The position numbers and the translations under genes were made by a program. 64,000 nt of DNA from Paenibacillus sp. FSL R7-0345 (lineage in GTDB: Bacteria; Bacillota; Bacilli; Paenibacillales; Paenibacillaceae): contig NZ_CP152002.1 of NCBI RefSeq assembly GCF_038595055.1, positions 5,736,001 to 5,800,000 on the forward strand. Direction: 5' to 3'. This document shows, in pieces, positions 16,480 to 24,794 of the stretch. Position 1 is the stretch's first letter, and each line of letters begins with the position of its first letter. The notes beneath the pieces are model-generated. The model saw only the letters and a program-made list of their open reading frames with translations, searched no databases and was not told where the DNA came from.

Positions 16480-17438
16480 GACAACCTTCCTTCCCTGCCG
16501 GAGCGGCAATAGTCCACAATCTCTTTCAGCGACTGCTCAAGGCTGATTTCCGGCTTCCAGCCGAGTGCTGCAGCATTCTCCACTGCTTCGTCTGCAGCAT
16601 CCGCTTGCGCAGCCCCTGCCGGTTCCGGCGCCTGTCCGGGGGCTTCCGGTCCCCAGTCCATCCGCACTGGGGCTTTCGCATGGGCCAGCAGCTTCGCGGA
16701 GATATCACCTAATGTCCGCTGTGTTCCGGAGTCGATCCGGTAGACTGTTCCTTCCGAACCAAAGCGGAGAATAGAATCGTAAGCCCGCACGGCATCGCGC
16801 ACATCCAGAAAGTCGCGCAGTGCCTGCCGTGAGGAGAGCCGGAAGGCCTGCGGCGCATCAGCCCCGCCGGCTGCTGCTGCTTCACTTTCCACAATATGCT
16901 GTGCCAGCAGGGAGCAGAAGCCGGTGGAGGGGCCGGGGCCAATCAGGTTGCAGGGCTCTGCCAGCAGAACCGGCTGTTTGAACAGGGTCCCCCAGGCGAG
17001 GGATACCAGCTCCTCCAGTGTTTTGCTGAGGCTGTAGGGATGGGGCGGACCGGCGGCGGTTCCCGGCTGGTACTTCAGCCGGGAGCCTGCAACCAGAATC
17101 CGTCCTGCCGGGCGTGCCCGGAGTGCTTCCAGCAGATACAGTGTCGCCATCACGTTCGTCTCCATGTAGAGCAGCGGGTCCTGCCATGATTCCGGGACAG
17201 AGTTGCGGCCGGCCAGATGCAGCACCTCATCCGGCTCTGCCTCGGCAACCATCGCCGCCACAGCCCGGCGGTCGCTCAGGTCACAGACCTGCTGCTTCAC
17301 TCCTTCCGGCCAGTTGACCCCGGCGGACGGACGGCGTACCACAGCGGTAACCTCTGCTCCGGCGGCGTGGAAGTAACGGACAGCATGCGCACCGGTAAAA
17401 CCCGCGGCTCCGGTGATCAGCAGCCTCCGCGCCTTCAT
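16476..17438 (-). CDS. Extended SDR, NAD-dependent sugar-nucleotide epimerase/dehydratase
   Basis: The protein has 320 residues and a Rossmann TGAAGFTG motif at residues 9-16. VLHLAGRNSVPESWQDP resembles GDP-mannose-4,6-dehydratase/RmlD-like reductases, and the catalytic Tyr-Lys pair is in PYSLSKTLEE. LLAEPCNLIGPGP and RDFLDVRDAVRAYDS are typical of the GDP-6-deoxy-4-keto-sugar reductase branch. A segment near residues 255-290 is Ala/Pro/Gln-rich and looks like an insertion. It overlaps both neighbours by ATGA. The exact sugar is unknown. It may finish a 6-deoxysugar or a second branch independent of the UDP-HexNAc enzymes. Confidence 0.85.
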   Translation of the reverse strand: MKARRLLITGAAGFTGAHAVRYFHAAGAEVTAVVRRPSAGVNWPEGVKQQVCDLSDRRAVAAMVAEAEPDEVLHLAGRNSVPESWQDPLLYMETNVMATLYLLEALRARPAGRILVAGSRLKYQPGTAAGPPHPYSLSKTLEELVSLAWGTLFKQPVLLAEPCNLIGPGPSTGFCSLLAQHIVESEAAAAGGADAPQAFRLSSRQALRDFLDVRDAVRAYDSILRFGSEGTVYRIDSGTQRTLGDISAKLLAHAKAPVRMDWGPEAPGQAPEPAGAAQADAADEAVENAAALGWKPEISLEQSLKEIVDYCRSGREGRLS

Positions 17439-18274
17439 GTGTACATCGCGGACTGGTTCATCCAGTCAGCCAGTTCTTGGAGCATTACAGGATATGCAGG
17501 CAATTCAAAATGAACATCAGCTCTTGTACTCACGAGTGTGCGGTCCTGAACATGAACGGAATCCGGAATGATTTCTACATCGTTTTTATCGAAGGCTTGC
17601 TGCATATGGCGCAGCAGCTCATATTTGCTAAGCGGCTGCGGGTGGGCCAGATGAATCAGGCCGGACACCGGCGAATCCAGCATCCGCTCTACCGCTTTGG
17701 CCAGCTCCAGTGTCGTAACCCCGTTCCACATCACCCGCTCATAGCCGGACACCGGCCCCTTCTGGGCCAGAAACCATTCCATCAGCCCGATGCCGCCGCT
17801 GCGGATCTCCGGACCGATGATCGAGGTGCGGATGGTCAGATGGCCGGGGGCGCGGACTTCACCGAGGCTCTTGGTGATGGCATAGACCGAGGTGCCGTCG
17901 GCAGCATCCTCTTCCGTGTAACCGCCGCGTGTCCCCTCGAACACGCAGTCGGTGCTGATATGAATCAGCCGGGCACCCGCAGCATCTGCAGCCCGGCGCA
18001 GCCGGTGCGGCAGAAAGCCGTTCACATGATAGGCCGTAACCCGGTCAAGCTCGGCAAAATGATTAAGGACACCCATTGCATTAATAATGCAATGGGGTGA
18101 TACGATTTCAACCAGCTTCTCAACACCGGCAATATCGTCGGCATCGACATACAGCCCGCCAAGATCACTCTTATCCCGGGTTGTATGGAAGACATGATGT
18201 GTGCCCTGGCGGCGAAAATACGCCGCCAGCATATGACCCGCCATACCGTTTCCGCCGAGGATAAGCAGCTTCAT
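17435..18274 (-). CDS. RmlD-like sugar-nucleotide 4-reductase
   Basis: The 279-residue short RmlD-type SDR contains LLILGGNGMAGHMLAAYF (nucleotide-binding), NAMGVLNHFAELDRVTAYHVN, LIHISTDCVFEG and catalytic YAITKSLGE (Tyr-x3-Lys). The C-terminus ends LQELADWM, as in RmlD relatives. It lacks the cupin domain of the bifunctional CapF/WbjC, so I favour a WbvR-type simple reductase acting on the UDP-4-keto-L-sugar made by the next enzyme. It overlaps that gene by ATGA. If correct, the product is UDP-N-acetyl-L-rhamnosamine before C2 epimerisation. Confidence 0.85.
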   Translation of the reverse strand: MKLLILGGNGMAGHMLAAYFRRQGTHHVFHTTRDKSDLGGLYVDADDIAGVEKLVEIVSPHCIINAMGVLNHFAELDRVTAYHVNGFLPHRLRRAADAAGARLIHISTDCVFEGTRGGYTEEDAADGTSVYAITKSLGEVRAPGHLTIRTSIIGPEIRSGGIGLMEWFLAQKGPVSGYERVMWNGVTTLELAKAVERMLDSPVSGLIHLAHPQPLSKYELLRHMQQAFDKNDVEIIPDSVHVQDRTLVSTRADVHFELPAYPVMLQELADWMNQSAMYT

Positions 18275-19257
18275 TGCAGGAACCCTCCCCGGATCAGAAT
18301 ATCCTTGATCTCCTCCTGATCCATCAGGTTATTCTCCGAGCTGAAGCTGTTGAAGGAGACATGCGGATAGCTCTTGTAGTGGGCCTTCAGCTCCGGCATA
18401 TCCAGCGTCGGAAGAATCACCAGGTACTGCTCATCGTAGACAACGGTCGTCAGGCTCTCGAAATCACTCATCAGAATTTCATGGATCTTTTCACCCGGCC
18501 GGATGCCTGCCTCGATGATGCTGACATCACTTCTGCCGGAGGCTTCAATCAGCACCTCAGCCAGATCAACAATCTTGCAGGTCGGCATGGTCATGACGAA
18601 GATTTCGCCGCCGAGGCTGACTTCAGACGCTTTGAACAGCAGGGTGATGGCATCGCGCAGGGTGAAGAAGAACCGGGTCATATTCATATCGGTAATCCGG
18701 ACCTGGCCTTTATCCCGGATCTGCTTCATGAACAGGTGAACGACACTGCCGTTCGTTCCCAGCACGTTGCCGCCGCGTACCGTTACGAACCGGGTGCGGG
18801 AGCCGAGCAGATTGGCGTAGACGAACAGCTTTTCGCCGATGGCTTTGGTCATGCCGTAGAAGTTGGACGGATTGGCTGCTTTGTCTGTGGAGATGTAGAT
18901 CGCTTTTTCCACATTGTTGGCGATGGCCGCTTCGATGACGTTCTGGGTACCGACCACGTTGGTTTTCAGCGCTTCATACGGCTGATCCTCGCAGACCGGA
19001 ACATGCTTCAGCGCAGCCAGATGGAATACATAATCCACTCCGCGGCAGGCTGCAACCAGCGCTTCCTTGTCACGGATATCCCCGATTACGAAGCTGAGGC
19101 GGTTATCTTCAAATTCGCGGCTCATTGCCACCTGTGCAGATTCACTGCGGGAAAAAACGATGATCTCCTTGGGATTTTGCGGCAGCAGCTGCCGGATAAG
19201 CTCATGCCCCCAGGAACCGGTGCCGCCGGTGACCATAATCCGTTTATTATTAAACAT
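18271..19257 (-). CDS. UDP-GlcNAc 4,6-dehydratase, 5-inverting type (CapE/WbjB/PseB-like)
   Basis: This soluble SDR has 328 residues. It shows TGGTGSWG near residue 10, HLAALKHVPVCEDQPYEA, and the active-site block ISTDKAANPSNFYGMTKAIG, in which Tyr-x3-Lys (not Met-x3-Lys) marks the C5-inverting subfamily that makes UDP-2-acetamido-2,6-dideoxy-beta-L-arabino-hexos-4-ulose. RPGEKIHEILMSDFE near the C-terminus is also family-typical. ATG at 19255-19257 follows GGAGGG; a longer start is unlikely. It overlaps the 2-epimerase by eight bases. The set dehydratase, reductase and 2-epimerase matches L-FucNAc/L-QuiNAc precursor pathways. Confidence 0.93.
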   Translation of the reverse strand: MFNNKRIMVTGGTGSWGHELIRQLLPQNPKEIIVFSRSESAQVAMSREFEDNRLSFVIGDIRDKEALVAACRGVDYVFHLAALKHVPVCEDQPYEALKTNVVGTQNVIEAAIANNVEKAIYISTDKAANPSNFYGMTKAIGEKLFVYANLLGSRTRFVTVRGGNVLGTNGSVVHLFMKQIRDKGQVRITDMNMTRFFFTLRDAITLLFKASEVSLGGEIFVMTMPTCKIVDLAEVLIEASGRSDVSIIEAGIRPGEKIHEILMSDFESLTTVVYDEQYLVILPTLDMPELKAHYKSYPHVSFNSFSSENNLMDQEEIKDILIRGGFLQ

Positions 19258-20341
19258 GCAGGTTCCCTCCAAGCAAAAATTTAACTACCTTGGCCGAGAC
19301 ATCCGGGGTCAAATAGCCTTCCGGTGCCTCCCATTTCGGACTCAGCGACGTCATCAGCCGGACACTGCGCAGAATGCTGTTCTGCTCCACTCCCGACACT
19401 ACATTGCTTCCGCAATCCACCGTCTCCGGACGTTCTGTCGTCCGGCGGATCGTTACGGTCGGCACTCCCATCAGGCAGCATTCCTCCTGTACAGTTCCGC
19501 TGTCGGTGATTGCACAGAGGGCATGCTGCTCCAGATGGACGAAATCAAAAAATCCGAAAGGCTCATGGAATTCTACCAGCGGGTTCATGGTCAGCGGGAA
19601 CTGCTCTGTCAGCTTGGAACGGGTACGGGGATGGATGCTGCAGATCAGGCGGAGGCCAAACTGCTCAGCCACCAGGTTAAGGCCTGACATGATCTGCACC
19701 AGCGACTCAGGATCATCCACATTCTCCGCCCGGTGGGCTGTAACGAGGAAGTACTGGCCGGAGGTCAGTTCCAGGCGGGATAAAATATCGCTGCTGCTGA
19801 TCTGCGTCTGATAGTGCGTAATCACTTCATGGATCGGGTTGCCGGTAAGCACGATACGCTGGCTCGGAAAACCCTCGCTGACCAGATGGCGTTTGCTCTG
19901 CTGTGTATATGGCATATTAATGGTGGAAACGGCGTCGATGACACGGCGGTTTTTCTCTTCGGGCACTTTCAGGTCGTAACAGCGGTTGCCCGCCTCCATG
20001 TGGACTACCGGAATGCCCATCCGCTCAGCGAGAATAGCGCACAGTGCGCTGTTCGTATCGCCAAGCAGCAGCACCCGGTCCGGCTGCTCCTTCAGCAGGA
20101 TGCCTTCCAGGCTGCCGAACATGGCCGCCATCTGGCCGCCCAGTCCCGCCTGCTTATCCTGCAGCACATAGTCCGGTGCCCGCAGGCCAAGCTCTGCGAA
20201 GAACACCCCGCTGAGGCTGGCCGTGAAATTCTGGCCGGTATGCACCAGCACATGCCGTTCCGCATGCTTATCCAGCAGCGGTATGATGACGCTGAGCCGG
20301 ATAATTTCGGGCCGTGTGCCCAAAATCGTCATGATCTTCAT
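19250..20341 (-). CDS. UDP-N-acetylglucosamine 2-epimerase-like enzyme (non-hydrolysing)
   Basis: The product has 363 residues and the WecB/CapG fold signatures: ILGTRPEIIRLSVIIPLL, HTGQNF, LLLGDTNSALCAI, HMEAGNRCYD, PEEKNRRVIDAVS, LVTAHRAENVD and the UDP-binding TDSGTVQEECCLMGVP with TIRRTTERPE. The unusual GNRCYDLKVPEE in place of the common GLRT/GNR series suggests a CapG/WbjD/WbvD-type epimerase acting on a UDP-L-6-deoxy-HexNAc. ATG 20339-20341 follows AAAGGGAG. It is the first enzyme of the sugar block after the basic-tail glycosyltransferase, from which a 218-bp repeat-bearing gap separates it. Confidence 0.92.
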   Translation of the reverse strand: MKIMTILGTRPEIIRLSVIIPLLDKHAERHVLVHTGQNFTASLSGVFFAELGLRAPDYVLQDKQAGLGGQMAAMFGSLEGILLKEQPDRVLLLGDTNSALCAILAERMGIPVVHMEAGNRCYDLKVPEEKNRRVIDAVSTINMPYTQQSKRHLVSEGFPSQRIVLTGNPIHEVITHYQTQISSSDILSRLELTSGQYFLVTAHRAENVDDPESLVQIMSGLNLVAEQFGLRLICSIHPRTRSKLTEQFPLTMNPLVEFHEPFGFFDFVHLEQHALCAITDSGTVQEECCLMGVPTVTIRRTTERPETVDCGSNVVSGVEQNSILRSVRLMTSLSPKWEAPEGYLTPDVSAKVVKFLLGGNLHV

Positions 20342-20423
20342 GGGTTCACTCCCTTTGATGTTGACCCTGCCTATGGTGGGCAGGGTGGTGTTAGGGTCTG
20401 AGTAAGGCAAGGCCCTCGGGTGG

Positions 20424-20559
20424 CTGCGAGGGACGCAGCCTCGCTAAAGCCACGGGCCTGCGAGGGGCGCGGCCTCGCTAAAGCCACAGGCCTGCGAGGG
20501 GCGCAGCCTCGCTAAAGGCACAAGCCTGCGAGGGGCGCAGCCTCGCTAAAGACACAGGC
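20424..20559. repeat. Four 34-bp GC-rich tandem repeats inside the operon
   Basis: Exact-period units start at 20424, 20458, 20492 and 20526. Each contains CGAGGGGCGCAGCCTCG, which folds as a CGAGG/CCTCG hairpin, and TAAAGcCACagGCCTG. The array ends directly at the stop codon of the upstream glycosyltransferase and fills most of the gap to the 2-epimerase. It may modulate readthrough or mRNA stability. Confidence 0.85.
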
Positions 20560-22035
20560 CTAGCGGCTGCGCTTCCGCCGCCCGGCCTTCCTGCCGCGGT
20601 GCCTGCGTCCGCGGCTGCTCTTCCGGCGCGCGCTGCCGCCCGCGCGCCGCTTGCGGCCCGGGCGCTTGCCGCGGCGCGCCCGGGTCTTGGCGCGGCTCAG
20701 CCTGCCGCGCCGGAGTTTCGCGCGCCGCAGCCGTGCTGCGCGGCGCGCCTTGGCCGGCGGCGGGGCTGTGCGCGCCGCCGGTTCGCTCCCGCCCGGTGCC
20801 TGCGGCACGGGCATGGCTGGGGTAGCGCCGCCGGGCTCAGGCGGCGCCAGGCAGTAGCGGAGCTGCCAGCGCTCCGCGAGGCCGAGCAGGCGCGCGCGGT
20901 AAGCCGCCGGTCCGTAGACGGCGTCGATACGCTCGCGCGCCTGACTGCCGGTGGCGGCGGCAAGGCCCGGCTCCGCCAGCAGGGCATTCACGCGCGCGGC
21001 GAGGGCACCGATGTCCGCCGCCGGGGCGAGCAGGCCGCCGCAGCCTGCGGCCTGCAGCACTTCGCACAAGCCGCCGGAGTCATAGGCAACAACCGGCTTG
21101 CCAAAAGCCATGCCTTCCAGCGCCGTCATGCCAAACCCCTCACGGATCAAGCTGGGAACCACCAGCAGATCCATGGCACAGTAAGCGGAGGGCAGTGAAT
21201 CCTCGTACCCGTAAAATTTGAAGCGGGAGGTCAGCCCCTCCAGCTTCACCTTGCGTACACAGCGCTCGTAGTAGCTTTTATCTCCAGGAGTGCCGATGAC
21301 CACATATTTCGCTTCGGGGTGCTGTTCGCTGACCAGAACAGCCATTTTCACAAAATGCTCCAGACCTTTTTCTTTATTAATGAAGGAAGAAATATAGCCG
21401 ATCAGCAGCTCGCCAGGGGCAATCCGCAGCTCCCGCCGCCGTTCGCTGCGCAGTGTGCTCCAGGCCGCCATCAGCAGCTCCTGGTCATTCCAGGAAGGCG
21501 GAAGCTGTGTCACCTTGCTGTCGCGGATCTCCTGCGGGAAGCATGCCGCCGCCGTATGGGAGATTGCCAGGATCTCATCACTGTTCCTGTGGATCAGGTC
21601 CACGCTGATTCCGGTGTATTCGTTATCTGTAATCGTCTCGGAAATCTTCCACACTACCGGAATGCCCAGCGACTTCGCCGCCAGTGCCGGCAGGGCATGC
21701 ACACAGGTGCTGGAAATAATGAACGCCGGCCGGAGCGCAGCAAGCCAGTCTTTCAGCTCCAGGTATTCGCGGCCCTCCTGAAATTTGCGGATATCCGCCT
21801 CAAGCCCGGCATACGGGGTATACATTCCGTAGACCAGCGGGATCGGAATTACCTGCACATTCAGGCCGGCCCTGCGGGCCTGCTGAGTCAGCTTGCCGTC
21901 TTGGGGTGCTACGAGAATACAATTGAAGTAACAGGACAGCTCGCGGGCGAAGAACAGCAGCAGCTTCTCTGCACCCGTGATGCTGCGGGTATTGGATACG
22001 TGGGAAAAGAGGACGATTGCAGCTTTGTCGGCCAT
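20560..22035 (-). CDS. Group-1 glycosyltransferase with long Arg/Lys-rich C-terminal tail
   Basis: The catalytic part (residues 1 to about 385) is GT-B: VLFSHVSNTRSITGAEKLLL, ISSFINKEKGLEHFVKM and the donor motif REGFGMTALEGMAFGKPVVAYD. A Pro/Ala/Gly linker follows, and the last 65 residues are almost only Arg, Lys, Ala, Gly and Ser (blocks such as RRAKLRRGRLSRAKTRARRG). ATG at 22033-22035 is chosen because the upstream open frame runs through the 66-bp repeats and looks artificial. However, the strong GAAGGAGG about 40 bp upstream does not serve it, so the start is somewhat uncertain. The tail suggests electrostatic binding to a polyanion or acidic coat protein. Confidence 0.85.
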   Translation of the reverse strand: MADKAAIVLFSHVSNTRSITGAEKLLLFFARELSCYFNCILVAPQDGKLTQQARRAGLNVQVIPIPLVYGMYTPYAGLEADIRKFQEGREYLELKDWLAALRPAFIISSTCVHALPALAAKSLGIPVVWKISETITDNEYTGISVDLIHRNSDEILAISHTAAACFPQEIRDSKVTQLPPSWNDQELLMAAWSTLRSERRRELRIAPGELLIGYISSFINKEKGLEHFVKMAVLVSEQHPEAKYVVIGTPGDKSYYERCVRKVKLEGLTSRFKFYGYEDSLPSAYCAMDLLVVPSLIREGFGMTALEGMAFGKPVVAYDSGGLCEVLQAAGCGGLLAPAADIGALAARVNALLAEPGLAAATGSQARERIDAVYGPAAYRARLLGLAERWQLRYCLAPPEPGGATPAMPVPQAPGGSEPAARTAPPPAKARRAARLRRAKLRRGRLSRAKTRARRGKRPGRKRRAGGSARRKSSRGRRHRGRKAGRRKRSR

Positions 22036-22092
22036 GGTGTTTCGGCGCTCCCTGGCAAGGGGCCTCGAGCAGCCATTCACCTCCTTCAAAGT

Positions 22093-22226
22093 TTTACGAA
22101 GCATTGGCTGCAGAGCTTTTCTTCGCAGTAAAACTCGCTTCGAAAGCATACGCTTAGGTTTACGAAGCATCAGCTACAGGGCACTTCTTCGCAGTAAAAC
22201 TCGCTTCGAAAGCATACGCTTAGGTT
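22093..22226. repeat. 66-bp tandem duplication upstream of the basic-tail glycosyltransferase
   Basis: Units 22093-22158 and 22159-22224 both run from TTTACGAAGCAT through CTTCGCAGTAAAACTCGCTT to AAGCATACGCTTAGG, with a few differences only in the middle. Internal GCTTCG/CGAAGC pairing is possible. It lies in the 326-bp gap between two operon genes; nothing else is seen there. Confidence 0.85.
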
Positions 22227-22361
22227 TAAACTTACCGTCCGCCGCAGAGGGCGGGTGCCAAGGTCCAGTACTCAGTATATTGAGGGGGAACAGATGCCGG
22301 CACGACACCTGTCCCCCGGTAAACGCACATTTTTATGGGGCATACTTCCGTGCAGCAGCGC

Positions 22362-23495
22362 TTATCCGTAGATGACAGTCAGCAGCTGATGCAGGCGCCG
22401 CGTGTAGGTGTGATCCTTCAGCGTCCGCTCAAAAGCACGCAGGGCCATGTTCCGGCGCTCCTCCTCGTGAGTCAGGTAATAACGGATTTTATCCATCATC
22501 TCCTGCGGGCTGGAGAACGTGTCGATCTCCTCACCTACCTTGTAGAAAGTGCCCATATCATCTCTGGCATCACTCAGCTGCAGGGTGCCGGCGGCGGCAA
22601 TTTCGAAGGTGCGCGGATTCGGCGAGGCCGCCGGAATCAGCAGCGCATTGTTGTTGTCTTTTTCATCAACATGGGCACGGTGCAGGTTAATGACAATTTT
22701 GGAGCCGCTGTAGGTGACGGCCGTTTCCTGCGGAGTCATCCACTTGCCGATTTCAATCCGGTCCCCGTAGAGCGGGGCTTCGGGCAGACGGTCCCACCAG
22801 ATCCCGTTAATGACGGTGTTGTAGCTCATCAGCTCAGGCATAATATCCCGGAAAAAATTGATCCGGTTCCAGTAAGCCGATCCAATAAAGCTGACGTCCC
22901 GCTGGATCGGTGAACGGCCGGTCGTCGGACGGTAGTGCTCCCGGTGGGCGGCAAACGGCAGGTAATGCACCTCCGGGCAGCCCAGGCCGCGGTATACCTC
23001 CACGCAATTGCGCTCCAGAGTGAACACGTAATCGTAGTGGGCAACGATTTTCATCGTAAAGTCGGTATAATACGGGTCATCTGTCAGCCAGATTGCCGTC
23101 TTGATGCCTCTGCCCCGCAGCTGGGTAATCTGCTCCAGCGGCAGCTCCATTCCGTCCAGTACGAGCACGAGATCCGGCCGCTGCACGGCTGCAAGCTCCG
23201 CCAGGTTCTGCCGCACATCCGATACCGTAACCTGGGTGGTCAGTCTCTGAAGAGCAAAGAGGACAGCGTCATCCAGCGGAGAATAGGGATAGCCTTTGCC
23301 GGAAGCCACATACATTACATGAAGATTCCGCACCGGAATCGGCTCCTCCGGCCGTCCGTCCAGGATCGCAAGCCGTCCGCGCAGGTAACCCTCGTCGTAG
23401 CCGGTCTTGAAGCCGGTCAGGCGTCCGCGCAGCTTTTCTTCCTCAGCCGGTGTCCGTGGCAGTGGCGGCGCGGGCATGATAAATTCGTTATTCAT
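22362..23495 (-). CDS. CgeB-like spore-surface glycosyltransferase
   Basis: The 377-residue protein is CgeB-like. The N-terminus carries a tetrad repeat [YF]xxG (GFKTGYDEGYLRG, residues 28-40). The body has WLTDDPYYTDFT, DYVFTLERNCVEVYRGLGC, DVSFIGSAYWNR, and the C-terminal Glyco_trans_1_2 domain with SPNPRTFEIAAAGTLQLSD and EIDTFSSPQEMMDKIRYYL, the region that defines CgeB relatives. In B. subtilis the cge genes act on the outermost spore layer. ATG at 23493-23495 follows AAGGAG. It is paralogous to the next gene upstream. Confidence 0.88.
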   Translation of the reverse strand: MNNEFIMPAPPLPRTPAEEEKLRGRLTGFKTGYDEGYLRGRLAILDGRPEEPIPVRNLHVMYVASGKGYPYSPLDDAVLFALQRLTTQVTVSDVRQNLAELAAVQRPDLVLVLDGMELPLEQITQLRGRGIKTAIWLTDDPYYTDFTMKIVAHYDYVFTLERNCVEVYRGLGCPEVHYLPFAAHREHYRPTTGRSPIQRDVSFIGSAYWNRINFFRDIMPELMSYNTVINGIWWDRLPEAPLYGDRIEIGKWMTPQETAVTYSGSKIVINLHRAHVDEKDNNNALLIPAASPNPRTFEIAAAGTLQLSDARDDMGTFYKVGEEIDTFSSPQEMMDKIRYYLTHEEERRNMALRAFERTLKDHTYTRRLHQLLTVIYG

Positions 23496-23524
23496 GAGTA
23501 ATCGCTCCTTCATCCCTTTGGATT

Positions 23525-24622
23525 TCACATTTGTGAAGTGAGAACATTTAACAGCTGAGGCAGCCTTGCCGTAAAGGTGTGATGGCGCAAGGTCGTCTGC
23601 AATCCCCGCAGCGCGAATTTCCGCCGCTCGTGCTCATGCTTCAGGTAGTAATCGATTTTGTGCTTCAGCTCTTCCGCCGAGGCAAAGGTCTCCAGATCGT
23701 GGCCCGGACGGTAGTAGCTGTCCAGATCCTCGCGGATATCCGTCAGCTGCATCGTTCCGCAGGCGCTGATCTCATAGGTACGGGGATTAATGGACCGGGA
23801 TGGCAGCTGAAAGGTATTGCGGTTATCCAGACCGCCTTCCCACGGCCGGTGAATGTTGATGACCAGCTTCGCCCCGCTGTAGTAATTGGCTGTTTCCTCT
23901 GGAGGAATAAACCCGCTCCGGATAAACGGCGACAGCTCCTCAAACTGGCTCAGCCGCTCCCAAAAGCCCCCGGCAATCAGCACTTTTTTCCCCTTCAGAT
24001 AGGGTGCCAGCTCATCAAAGAGTGCTGTGCGGTTGCGGAACGCGTTGCCGATGAACACAATGTCGAACTGATGCTGCGGCCCGGTCCGGCGCGGGTAGAA
24101 CATCTGCGGATTGACGCAGAGGGGAAGGTAATGGACCGATTCCGCCCCCAGTGAGCGGTAGAATTCAACACACCCCAGCTCATGGGTAAACACATGGTCA
24201 TAATGCAGACAAATAACGGAAGTATCCTCGGTAAAATAGGGGTCATCCGCAAACCAGATTGCTGTAGCGATGCCCATTTTTCTGATCTCATCCATTTGTT
24301 CCAGATGATTCTCGGGAAATACATGCAGTCCGTTCATGACCAGCACAGCCCCTGGCTGCTCACGCGCTGCAACCTCCAGCATCGTCTCAGGACTTGCGAG
24401 AACCAGTTCACTGACCAGCAGCCGGAGCGCTTCTGTGATCCCTGTATCTATCGCTTCAAACCCCTGGGGGACATACATCAGCTTAAAAGGCCGGCATGCC
24501 TCCACCTCCGGAGAATTCAGGCGTTTCACAGCTTCACATAAGCCGAGACGGTATCCCTCCTGATAGCCGTCCCGGTAATCCCGCGGACGCGTTCTTCTCT
24601 TTTTTGCTTTCACGGCTTTCAC
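23525..24622 (-). CDS. CgeB-like spore-surface glycosyltransferase (paralogue, first gene of operon)
   Basis: A 365-residue paralogue of the 22362 gene: IWFADDPYFTEDTSVICLHY, VFTHELGCVEFYRSLGAESV, FDIVFIGNAFRNRTALF and SINPRTYEISACGTMQLTD. The N-terminus is basic (KAVKAKKRRTRPRD) and followed by the tetrad repeat DYRDGYQEGYRLG (15-27), like its paralogue. The start is GTG at 24622, or GTG at 24613 three codons later; the purine-rich GGGGCAGGG upstream fits either. A mother-cell-type -10 box lies about 30 bp upstream. The eleven-gene operon it heads ends at the 13288 terminator. Confidence 0.86.
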   Translation of the reverse strand: MKAVKAKKRRTRPRDYRDGYQEGYRLGLCEAVKRLNSPEVEACRPFKLMYVPQGFEAIDTGITEALRLLVSELVLASPETMLEVAAREQPGAVLVMNGLHVFPENHLEQMDEIRKMGIATAIWFADDPYFTEDTSVICLHYDHVFTHELGCVEFYRSLGAESVHYLPLCVNPQMFYPRRTGPQHQFDIVFIGNAFRNRTALFDELAPYLKGKKVLIAGGFWERLSQFEELSPFIRSGFIPPEETANYYSGAKLVINIHRPWEGGLDNRNTFQLPSRSINPRTYEISACGTMQLTDIREDLDSYYRPGHDLETFASAEELKHKIDYYLKHEHERRKFALRGLQTTLRHHTFTARLPQLLNVLTSQM

Positions 24623-24651
24623 CCTGCCCCGTCATATTCTCAAGACAGTAG

Positions 24652-24660
24652 TACTATATG
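24652..24660 (-). promoter_or_regulatory. Candidate sigma-E/sigma-K type -10 box of the glycan operon
   Basis: Read on the minus strand it is CATATAGTA, an exact CATA-NNN-TA as in B. subtilis sigma-K promoters. It ends about 30 bp before the first gene. No convincing -35 is claimed. Similar boxes precede the other spore-surface operons of the window. Confidence 0.45.
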
Positions 24661-24794
24661 CGGAGTCAGCATCCGTCTCATGGACATCTGCCATGCCCGG
24701 CAATAAATTGGCAGATGCCCGCTGTCAATCACCCCGGGTTGCCCGCACCTTTGCTGATTCCTTCCACTCCAGCCACCGTCTCGCCAACACAAAA

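Noticed and set aside
18274..19284. 336-codon plus-strand frame opposite the 4,6-dehydratase
   Set aside because: Mirror of a recognised enzyme gene; no family signature or ribosome binding site.
20560..22035. Histone-like or protamine-like gene from the basic tail alone
   Set aside because: The tail is in frame with a complete glycosyltransferase and has no start of its own.
22036..22170. 45-residue N-terminal extension of the basic-tail glycosyltransferase
   Set aside because: It is a translation of the 66-bp tandem repeat and has no homology; ATG 22035 starts the recognisable domain.
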